Shown in pieces: positions 51,866 to 60,300 of a stretch of DNA of 64,000 nucleotides. This DNA comes from a virus: the IMG/VR virus record IMGVR_UViG_3300023074_000001, positions 62,001-126,000 of that record, one strand, 5' to 3'. Position numbers and translations under genes: made by a program. Under the pieces are notes generated by a model. The model did no database searches and was not told the origin of the DNA. It saw only the letters and a program-made list of their open reading frames with translations. Position 1 is the first letter of the stretch. Every line of letters begins with the position of its first letter.

Positions 51866-52441
51866 GTGGCAGGAGCAAAGGCTAAGAAGTCTGCACCAAA
51901 AGTAGATGAGCCAGTAGTAAATCAAGAGAATCCAGGTACATCAGAAACAGAACGTCCCTCTACGGAGGAGAGCACCGAGGCATATGTGCCTAAGATGGCA
52001 CCAGCTAATAAGGTAGATGAGACTGTTGAAAACCAGGAAAGCCCTGGAACCCATGAAGCAGTTAATCGTCAACCCGAGCCTCTGATTGTAGAGGATTCTG
52101 CTGGCATTAAGTATGACCTTAGTAAGACTCCTCAGCCGGAGTTAGTTCAAGAGGATAGATCCGCTGAGCAGAATCGTATTCGCCAAACAGAGGGTGCTCT
52201 AAATGCAGCCGACTGGCGCGAGGAGGATTCTGATTCTGACAAAATCTATGTAGAGGTTGAGTTTGTAGACTCTGGTTTTACTGTTGCTCGTAAGGTTTGG
52301 AAAGTTGGAGAGGTTCTCAAAGTAGAGGATACCGAAGAACTCCGCAGAGACAGTGATGATGGTGAGGGTAACCTCTGGTATGACCAGAGTGCTGATCAGC
52401 AGCGTAAGCGTTATGGACGAGTATTCTTCGAAAAGAGGTAA
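51866..52441 (+). CDS. Disordered acidic structural protein
   Basis: 191 residues from GTG 51866 behind GAGGTGG. The first 100 residues are low complexity with a repeat (KVDEPVVNQENPGTSE and KVDETVENQESPGTHE). The C-terminal third (IYVEVEFVDSGFTVARKVWK) is a small beta domain. Probably a minor head or connector protein. Confidence 0.6.
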   Translation: MAGAKAKKSAPKVDEPVVNQENPGTSETERPSTEESTEAYVPKMAPANKVDETVENQESPGTHEAVNRQPEPLIVEDSAGIKYDLSKTPQPELVQEDRSAEQNRIRQTEGALNAADWREEDSDSDKIYVEVEFVDSGFTVARKVWKVGEVLKVEDTEELRRDSDDGEGNLWYDQSADQQRKRYGRVFFEKR

Positions 52442-52447
52442 GTAGCG

Positions 52448-52978
52448 ATGAGTTTAGTGCCACCTACAGTAATAGATTTCTCTACCTTTACAGGTAGGGC
52501 TAGTAATACTTTTGGCCCATTTGCGTATGAGGCACTAACTCAGGCAACTTTACTATTTTATCTCGCCTCAGGTATCGAGGAATACCCAGAAGATTTACAG
52601 TTAGCTAGACTTGCAAAATACGGAATACTTGATATGGCTGACAAAATTTACTTGAGTCAGCCATACAAGGAAGCTTCTATTTCTCCCTTCCAATCAGAGA
52701 CTATAGGATCATATTCCTACAGCAGGTTAACTCAAGCTGTGAAAAAGGGAGACTCTACTGGTGTTATGTGGTTTGATATGGCAGTAAACAAACTTAAGGC
52801 CGGTGGCACAGGAATAGGTGCTTCAGGTTCTATTCAAGGTATGGAGTGGGATGGGATTGAACATTCTGCTGAAGGGCGTAATAGAATTTCTGGTGGTGGC
52901 TTTAGTAGAGACAGATTTAGAAACTCTTGGGATATTGATACCATAGAAGAAGTAGTCCATCACCACCCTATTGTTTAA
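52448..52978 (+). CDS. Head-tail connector
   Basis: 176 residues. Helical N-domain (ALTQATLLFYLASGIEEYPE, ...LAKYGILDMADKIYL) and a flexible C-part, as in head completion adaptors. Position between head and tail genes supports this. Confidence 0.65.
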   Translation: MSLVPPTVIDFSTFTGRASNTFGPFAYEALTQATLLFYLASGIEEYPEDLQLARLAKYGILDMADKIYLSQPYKEASISPFQSETIGSYSYSRLTQAVKKGDSTGVMWFDMAVNKLKAGGTGIGASGSIQGMEWDGIEHSAEGRNRISGGGFSRDRFRNSWDIDTIEEVVHHHPIV

Positions 52979-52988
52979 GGAATCACTT

Positions 52989-53405
52989 ATGCGTCATCTT
53001 TTTCCTACTCGCGTCGAAATACTTGAGGCTACTACAGATATTGTAGATGGAGCTAGAGTACAGGCATGGGCAAAATCTAGCGCTAAGTTTGACAATACCC
53101 TTCCTCCCGGAGAAATGCTTTGCAGACTGGACCTTATTTTCCTTAGACCGGGAAAGGATCAGCCAGCTCCTATCGTTGCTGGCCGTACCCCCGATCGAAC
53201 AGGAATCATGTTTTGCAGCAATACTCCAGCACTTAAGGGTGGGCAAATAATTAAATGTGTTCAAGGGCCTAATACTGGTGCCTCCTTTTTGCTGAAGATG
53301 CGTCCCGATGAGGCACAGGGTTTTAGCGCCGCCCATCACATTGAGGTACAGGTATTTGAAATAGCTCAAGCAGGTTTGCACTATCCTTCAGGGGCACCTC
53401 AATGA
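52989..53405 (+). CDS. Head closure (stopper) protein
   Basis: 138 residues from ATG 52989 behind AAGGAATC. Beta-rich start RHLFPTRVEILEATTDIVDG and LPPGEMLCRLDLIF, typical of stopper proteins. Overlaps 53402 by four bases. Confidence 0.65.
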   Translation: MRHLFPTRVEILEATTDIVDGARVQAWAKSSAKFDNTLPPGEMLCRLDLIFLRPGKDQPAPIVAGRTPDRTGIMFCSNTPALKGGQIIKCVQGPNTGASFLLKMRPDEAQGFSAAHHIEVQVFEIAQAGLHYPSGAPQ

Positions 53406-53764
53406 TTAAACTACAATTATTAACAGACGGCATTACAGCAGAAATAGATAGATTGTCTGATGGACCGACAGCTAAAGACTTACTTCATTTTGAGGCAGTA
53501 CTGCAACGCCAATTCGCAGCTACTCAAGTTAAGGTTCACAAGATTACTCGATCTCTGGCTACGTCTGGAAAGATGTCTAGCGATATGAAGGGTAACAGCT
53601 GGCAAGCTGAAATTACTTATGGTGGTCCGTCAAGTGGAGTTCATAATCCTGTAGATTATGCTGAGTACGAACGAGAACGTGATGGCTCTCACGACTTCTT
53701 TAGTCCACTAGAAGGTATGAGTCATGAATATGTTGCGGCCATGGAAGCATTTTTGAGAGGATAA
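53402..53764 (+). CDS. Tail completion protein, HK97 gp10-like
   Basis: 120 residues. VHKITRSLATSGKMSSDMKG, then WQAEITYGGPSSGVHNPVDY and AEYERERDG, fit the gp10-like pattern (...YA.y.e.G...). Role in joining head and tail. Confidence 0.7.
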   Translation: MIKLQLLTDGITAEIDRLSDGPTAKDLLHFEAVLQRQFAATQVKVHKITRSLATSGKMSSDMKGNSWQAEITYGGPSSGVHNPVDYAEYERERDGSHDFFSPLEGMSHEYVAAMEAFLRG

Positions 53765-53767
53765 TTT

Positions 53768-54244
53768 ATGGAAGTGTTACAGGGTGCCGCAGTGAAATAT
53801 TTAAAGAGCCTGCCAGAAGTTGTCCAGGCTGTCGGTAAACTTACTACTAGCCAGACTCCCTTTATTTTTAGAGATGAAATGCTTGTTAACTTAGAGGACC
53901 ACCAATACCAAGCTGTCAGCGCTCTCGTAGTAGAGGACGGCGGCCCACTAGCCAATCCTACCCTTACCAGATTTAGGCTAAGGCGTCTCTCTATCTCGAT
54001 CTGGGCCAACGGTACAAGAGACGTAGATGGAAATTTAATAGCGGCCAGTAGCGTAGAAAACAAGATTTTTTCAACTTATGAAGTACTGGATAAATACTTA
54101 CACAGAACTGATCCTGCACCCGTATTGTGGAACACCTTGACTACCTATGCTTGTGAGAGAATAGGTGACATCAGTAAACCTATTTCTGTTATAGATGGAG
54201 ATGGCATTAAGCTAGCTACCGTTTACTATTCTGTTTTGATTTAA
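53768..54244 (+). CDS. Tail terminator
   Basis: 158 residues. Alpha/beta: VKYLKSLPEVVQAVGKLTTS, LSISIWANGTRDVDGNLIAA. Size, place and order fit the tail terminator (lambda U-like) that stops tube growth. Confidence 0.65.
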   Translation: MEVLQGAAVKYLKSLPEVVQAVGKLTTSQTPFIFRDEMLVNLEDHQYQAVSALVVEDGGPLANPTLTRFRLRRLSISIWANGTRDVDGNLIAASSVENKIFSTYEVLDKYLHRTDPAPVLWNTLTTYACERIGDISKPISVIDGDGIKLATVYYSVLI

Positions 54245-54247
54245 CTA

Positions 54248-54268
54248 CCGATAAAGCACGTATACATA
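54248..54268 (+). promoter_or_regulatory. Candidate late promoter CCGATAA-N6-TATACATA
   Basis: Between tail terminator and glycosyltransferase. Spacer one base longer than in the others. Confidence 0.5.
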
Positions 54269-54293
54269 TCTAGATCCCGAGAGGACAAGAAAT

Positions 54294-55409
54294 ATGGTAC
54301 GTGTTTTATTGAAGGCTCCTATGTCTGTCTATACAGGTTATGGAAATGACGGTATAGGAATAGCTAGAGCGCTAATAAATAATGGCGTAGATGTCTATCT
54401 ACAGCCTACTCATGTGGATGCTCCGCTTCCAGAAGATATAGCGCTACTTCTGACTAAGCGTCTAGTAGCTCCATTTGATGTAATGATCAATCATGTTGAT
54501 CCAGCTCAATTAGGAATACTCAAGCAGGAGAAGGCTGCTTGCTCAATAACTATTGGATGGACAATGTGGGAATACGATAGCCTAGCCAACCTTAAGGGTA
54601 AATCTAAGTTACGTAAGGCGTTACAAAATTATGATCTCATTCTAGGGTACGATCAAATAGCTATTGATGCCTTTAAGCCCTATTTAGGTAATACTGTAGG
54701 TGGAGTATTACAAGGTGGGTATCTTCCAGATAAGTGGCTGAAGATAGAACGAGACTGGTTCAGTCCTCGATTCGGCTTCGCTATGTGTGGAGTCCTGTCT
54801 GACAGAAAAGACCCGTTCGTATCTATCATGGCCTTTAAGGAATTGAAGGAGGAGTATCCAGAGGAGTTTGAACCAGCAGAATTACATTTAAAGACTACTG
54901 TACCCGGCCTTCATTCCATGATGGAGCAATGGGTACCTAAACTACGAGTTCATTATGACTCCTGGCCCGAAGATGTATTGAAAGAGTTTTATGGTGCTCA
55001 GCATGTATTGCTCGCCCCTTCGCGCGGCGAAGGAAAAAACATGCCAGCTCTAGAGTTTCAATCTACAGGCGGCGCAGTTATTGCGACTAATTGGGGTGGA
55101 CATACCGGGTGGCTTTCTTCTGAATATGCTTATCCTCTTGACTATGCTCTTATGCCTTTAGATGACAATCCTAGAGTAAGAAATGCTCGTGCAGACAAAG
55201 ATCATATGAAGGCTCTTATGCTACATACTTTTAGAAATAGAGCCGAAGTAAAGCATAAAGCAGAATTAGCTGCTGAAGTTATCCCGCAGACGATGAGCTG
55301 GGATAAGAAAATAAATACTCTTTTCGAAAAGTTGCCTGAATGGCTTCCTGAGACAGGAACAAAGGTTTATCAAAAATTTCTCATGTCAGGAGACAACAGT
55401 GGAGTATAA
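54294..55409 (+). CDS. Glycosyltransferase, GT-B (GT4-like)
   Basis: 371 residues behind GAGAGG. N-domain with GYGNDGIGIARALINNGVDV (donor/acceptor loop, as in GT4), TIGWTMWEYD, then C-domain FGFAMCGVLSDRKDP and APSRGEGKNMPALEFQSTGG with the EGKNMPALE sugar-nucleotide motif. Embedded among tail genes, so its target may be a virion protein. Confidence 0.8.
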   Translation: MVRVLLKAPMSVYTGYGNDGIGIARALINNGVDVYLQPTHVDAPLPEDIALLLTKRLVAPFDVMINHVDPAQLGILKQEKAACSITIGWTMWEYDSLANLKGKSKLRKALQNYDLILGYDQIAIDAFKPYLGNTVGGVLQGGYLPDKWLKIERDWFSPRFGFAMCGVLSDRKDPFVSIMAFKELKEEYPEEFEPAELHLKTTVPGLHSMMEQWVPKLRVHYDSWPEDVLKEFYGAQHVLLAPSRGEGKNMPALEFQSTGGAVIATNWGGHTGWLSSEYAYPLDYALMPLDDNPRVRNARADKDHMKALMLHTFRNRAEVKHKAELAAEVIPQTMSWDKKINTLFEKLPEWLPETGTKVYQKFLMSGDNSGV

Positions 55410-55680
55410 CGATAATTCAAATTTTAGATTACCTAAGTATTCTGAGCGTGATCCTGCATATGTTAAAGATGGTATAGAAGTTAGATGTCCTGGGAAGTTT
55501 AAAAAGCTTTTTCTTGTCCTGCTACAAGAACATATGCCTGAACCAGGAATGCTTATGGAAATAGCCTGTGCTGATTGTGCTAAACACGCAAGAGCTAACG
55601 GTGCTCCAGGGACTAAAAGATTCCTTCATTACTATGATAGTTCTGGAATCTGCGTCGCTAACAAGGTAACAGCTTACTAA
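55399..55680 (+). CDS. Small zinc-binding protein
   Basis: 93 residues from GTG 55399 behind AGGAGA, overlapping the previous gene. RCPGKFKKLF, IACADCAKHARANGAPGTKR, HYYDSSGICVAN: four cysteines and histidines fit a zinc fold. No clear role. Confidence 0.6.
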   Translation: MEYNDNSNFRLPKYSERDPAYVKDGIEVRCPGKFKKLFLVLLQEHMPEPGMLMEIACADCAKHARANGAPGTKRFLHYYDSSGICVANKVTAY

Positions 55681-55757
55681 AAAATATTGCCGATTAGTCT
55701 AGAGAGAACAATACCTAGGGCCATGTAAGGTTCCTAGATTTAGATAAGGAGTATTAC

Positions 55758-56315
55758 ATGGCGGGAACAAATTTCGAAGGCTTCTCAATTTCACATGCAG
55801 CTATTCTTAATGGTGCTACTGGTGTTGAAGAAGAATTCGGTGATATCTACGGTGTACGTTCAGGTACTATTGCTGCTGATACAGGTAACTACGATAACAC
55901 AGGTGACGACTACGTATTGTCATCTTGGTTCTGGCTGAACTTCGCTACCGTTACTGTTGAAGCTGGCTATCTACCGTTCAAGACTATTGCACTTCTTTCA
56001 GGTGCAACCCTAACTTCATCAGGAGCAGGTGCAGGAACAACCTATTCAATGGGTCTATGGGAAGATGATTCTGTAAACCAGCCAGCTCGTCCTATGCTTA
56101 TTAGAATTCCATCTAAAGACAGTGATGGTCTGGTTCGTGTTATGGACTTCATTCTTTACAAGGTTATCTTCGGTCCTATCAACTTTACTGGCCCATCTTA
56201 CAAGTCTGGTTTACTGCTTAACTACACAGGTCGAGCAGTTATCTCAGATAAAGACGAAAAGGGTGCTGTACTGACTAAGCGTGCTATTGGTCGTGTAGTT
56301 AACCGCGCAGCATAA
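55758..56315 (+). CDS. Major tail protein
   Basis: 185 residues behind AAGGAG. Beta-rich tube protein: SISHAAILNGATGVEEEFGD, YLPFKTIALLSGATLTSSGA, MDFILYKVIFGPINFTGPSY. The place before G/GT chaperones and tape measure supports it. A partial late motif (CCGATTA at 55690) lies upstream. Confidence 0.8.
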   Translation: MAGTNFEGFSISHAAILNGATGVEEEFGDIYGVRSGTIAADTGNYDNTGDDYVLSSWFWLNFATVTVEAGYLPFKTIALLSGATLTSSGAGAGTTYSMGLWEDDSVNQPARPMLIRIPSKDSDGLVRVMDFILYKVIFGPINFTGPSYKSGLLLNYTGRAVISDKDEKGAVLTKRAIGRVVNRAA

Positions 56316-56355
56316 AATAAATAAAAACTAAGTCCAAGAAGACCAGGAGTCAATA

Positions 56356-56901
56356 ATGGCAAAAGCAGCATCTCAAAAAGACGTAGAAGTAATAATTTAT
56401 GATGGAGAAGTAGTCACTCTAGAGTCAGGTACTCAAGTAAGGCTACTTCCTCTCAAGGCTCGTCAATTCTTTAAACTTCTTCGTATTGTTACACACGGCG
56501 CTAGTGGTTTACTTCTTAATGTAAAGTTCTCAGGTGACGATACCCCTGAGGAGTTTGGCGCTAAGCTAGCTGCGGTACTGGGTATGGCTATTCCCGATGC
56601 AGCAGAAGAAGTTTTCGATTTCCTTCTCTCTATGGTTGAACCTGTTGAGTTCAAGACGGGTAGGAAACTTACCAAAGAAGAGAAGGAAAAGAACGAGAAA
56701 CTTAATGAGGATCTATTCTATGAATTAGACAATCCTGAGCTAGAAGATGTTGTTACTCTTCTCGAAGCTATCGTAAAGCGAGAAGCAGAGGATCTTCAAG
56801 CATTGGGAAAACGTCTAATGTCTCTGTTCAATCTAGCGAACAAGACAGGTCAAATTCCAGAGGAAATGATCGAGAAGAAGGAAGTAGCCTCAGCAACGTA
56901 A
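56356..56901 (+). CDS. Tail assembly chaperone G
   Basis: 181 residues. Mixed fold (EVIIYDGEVVTLESGTQVRL..., AARQFFKLL), acidic end. Two-protein chaperone of long-tailed phages, made alone or fused to the next frame through a slippery site at 56805. Holds the tape measure during tube assembly. Confidence 0.8.
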   Translation: MAKAASQKDVEVIIYDGEVVTLESGTQVRLLPLKARQFFKLLRIVTHGASGLLLNVKFSGDDTPEEFGAKLAAVLGMAIPDAAEEVFDFLLSMVEPVEFKTGRKLTKEEKEKNEKLNEDLFYELDNPELEDVVTLLEAIVKREAEDLQALGKRLMSLFNLANKTGQIPEEMIEKKEVASAT

Positions 56902-57359
56902 TTCCTAGCATTCCAGGATTAGATCTAGTCGGACCTATTTCAAGAGTATTTCATCTCATCAGTTCAACGTATGGTTGGACTGATGAGATGATTCTTGAAT
57001 ACACGTTGAAACGTATACGTCAAATTATTGCGGTCATCTCTGAAGATAAAATTGCCCGCAGTAAAGAGGAAAAACTAATGCTATCCTGGCAAACAAGAAG
57101 TTTAGCCATGGTTATGGCTGCGTCAGGAGGAAATCCCAGCGAGGACGTTATGAAGTTTGCTGCTAACTTGACGATAGATAATGAAGAATACCAAGCATTT
57201 AATAATGTAGCAGAAATACAAAATACGCCTAAGCCTCCTGTTCACGCAATTACGCAGGAGGAAGAAGCTGAAAAAAACTTTAATAATGCTGCGGATAAGA
57301 ACAATCTCGAAATGATGGGATTGTTTGGTATGAAGTTAGCAGAAGGTAAGCCAGGTTAA
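56356..57359 (+). CDS. Tail assembly chaperone GT, -1 frameshift fusion
   Basis: The slippery heptamer GGGAAAA (56805-56811) is in the right phase: G GGA AAA. After a -1 slip the frame is open from 56811 to 57359, giving 152 + 182 = 334 residues. The second part includes TLKRIRQIIAVISEDKIARS. The ATG at 56988 has no good ribosome site, so the downstream part is made only as a fusion. Confidence 0.8.
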
Positions 57360-57382
57360 AATATACCCAGGAGGTAAACACG

Positions 57383-60300
57383 ATGACATCCCCCGGTGGA
57401 GAACACATCAGTCGTTATCGTGCTCTTGGTGAGTTTGATAATCTTATCCGTGAAGCTAATAAAGCTAAGCGAGCGCTTCGTGAGCTACGAGAAGAAGAAG
57501 CTAAGTTAAACGCACAATCTTTATCTGATGATAAAAAGATAACAGCATCTAAGCTGGAGCGTGCAAAAGCTGAAAAGTCTAGTACTGATTCTGCTAAAAA
57601 AGCTACTGCTGATTTAAATCGTGGCGACCAAGCAGGTAAGTCTGGTGAGGATGCCGGAACATCATATACTCGTGGCCTTGGTAGAGGTATTGATAAAGGC
57701 AGGCAGTCACCAGAGAATCGTCGCTTTCTAGATGCAGCAACTCAAGCATTAAAGGGTGCCTTTGAAAAAGCAGGTACTGACTCTGGTACATCGTTTCAAG
57801 GAAACTTCGGGAAAGCATTAAGAGGTTCAGGCGGAAGCTCATCACCTCTTAATGCTGCTATGACTCAGAAGCTTCGTGAGTTACGTGAGCAAGCTGGTCC
57901 TGCTGGTCAGGATACAGGTAATCGTTATGTTATGGGTTTCGCTAGTAAAATTAGAGACCTCAATAACATTCTTCCACTATTAGGTCAAGATAAGCTTGAC
58001 CTAAATGTAGACATAACTGATGCACAACAATCGATGAAGGCGCTTGAGTTTGAGCTTAAGCGTCTATCTCATGTTACCGCTGAACCTCGTGTTCGTATTG
58101 ACGCTAGTCGCGCACTAGATAATTTACGTGCCATCCAAAAGCTGTTCAAGGATGAAGTAGCTGAGGACATCATCAAGGAGTCAAGACGTATTCAAGATGA
58201 GCTAAAGGTTATCGACAATCTGCCATCTGGTAAGGCTTTTAAGTTCTGGACTCTTACTGCACTTAGCGATATGAGTCGAGTATTCAAGGAAGCCGACAGA
58301 GGCACCTCGGTATTCCAAAGGCTACGTCAGTCTATTGCTGCATCAGGTTCAGGTGGCGGCGGCAATTATTTCAAGACTTTGATTTCTGGGTTCGATGATC
58401 TTTCTGGAGCCAGTTCCAGAGTTCTTCAGAGATTAGGTCGAGTTTCCGGTGAACTCTACCGTATGCCTGGAGTTATTGCTGTACTTCTATCTACTATTCC
58501 CGCATTAATTAGCGGTCTAGGTGGTCTGGTAGGTGCCGCAGGTAGTGTAGGTAGCGCATTAGGTTCATTGTCTGGATTCCTTGCGGCAGCACCTGGTCTG
58601 TCATTTGCATTTATTGGATCAATAGGCGCTATGTCCGCAACTATAGGTGGGCTATCTGATGTATTCAAGAATGCACAGAGGGCAGCCGACGCAGAAGCTG
58701 AGGCAAAAGAAAAGTCCCGACTTGGTACAGAGAAGGCTCTTACAGCTGCGCAGAAATATAAACTAAGTCTTGAATCTTTATCACCTGCTACTGAAGAGGT
58801 AACCTTAGCTCTTGTAAAGTTTTCTGAGAAATACGGAGAAGTTCAAAAAAGAGTTGGCGAAAACTTCTTCAAGGAGATTGCAAAAGATACAGGAAAGCTT
58901 AATGAAGTACTTCCTATTTTAGAAAAGTTCTTTGGCAAATCCGCTACTGCTTTAGGTAAGTTAGCTGACGAAGCTTTAAGAATGATTACTTCAGGACCGT
59001 TTAAGCGTGATTTCGGTATCATCGCCGAGAATAATGCTGGATATATTCAAGATATGGGTAAAGCAGGTTTGTCTCTTGTTACTTCTTTGAAGAACATAGC
59101 TATTGCTGCTGGACCGTTTACTGCTTGGGTAACAGGAGCCTTGAGAGAAGGTGCGGAGACCTTTGCTGATTGGTCAGCTCAGGCACGCTCAGATGGAACT
59201 ATTCAAGAATTCCTAGACGAAACTACAGAGTCTGGAAAGATTCTATGGCAGATTCTTAAGGATCTAGGTAATGTTATTAACTCATTTTTCCAGGCGACAG
59301 TAGACGAAGGACAGAGTTATCTTCAAAATCTACAGGACATCACTAGTGGTTGGGCAGATGTAGCTAAGGCGCAAGAGGGGGCTAATTCTCCTCTACGCAC
59401 CTGGCTAGTACAAATACGCCCAATTATGGCATCTTTGGGTGAATTAATTTCTGCATTGGCTAAGGGTATTGGTGGACTAGCCAGTAATCAAGACAATATC
59501 AAGACCATGATTGATTTGCTTGATACGTTGCGTACGAAGGTTCTTCCACCTATTCTTGATATTCTTCAGCATCTTAATGATTCTGGAATTGCTGTTACGG
59601 TAACAGAAGCTATTGGAACATTGCTAGAAGCTATTGCTAAATTCTTGGATAGCGGCGCTACTACAGCGTTGTCTGTCTTTGTTACAGTACTAGCTAATTT
59701 TGCTGAACTAATTTTTAGTTTTGCTAGTTTACCCGTCATCAGTGATATTCTAGGTGGTTTAGCTTCAGCTATTGCTACCCTAGCTGCGGTATCTATTGTG
59801 GCAAGATTTACAGGTCTATTCAAGCTGTGGGACTTCTTTACATGGATGGTACGTAATAAGGGTAACCTCTCTGGAGCATTCGCTGATGCCGCACGTGGAG
59901 CCGCCGGATTATCTCAAGTTGGTGGACAACAGGCGTTACCTTCAAGGGTTCCTTCACCAGTAACTAGTGTCGGGTCAGACGACTTTATTGTTAATCAGAC
60001 TAGGGCTACCGAAAAGCTAGGCGAGGCATCTCGCAGGGCTTCTGTTCAGACAGGTGCATTCAGTAGAACATTATCAGCTATTAGAGTTGCTGGCAATACA
60101 GCTCGTACGGCGCTATCTAGTCTATCAGGATTTATAGGCGGCCCCTGGGGTATTGCTTTAATTGGAGCAACGGTTGCTATTAGTGCAATTACCAGTAAGC
60201 TATCTGATAACAAGAGAGAAGCCGAAGATACTAAGACTGCATTCTTAGCCTTGAAGGGTGCCTACGGAGAGTTAAAAGAAGGTAATACGGAAAGTATCAG

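Noticed and set aside
56988-57359. Separate gene starting at ATG 56988
   Set aside because: No ribosome site; frame is open back to the slippery heptamer at 56805, so it is the second half of the chaperone fusion.
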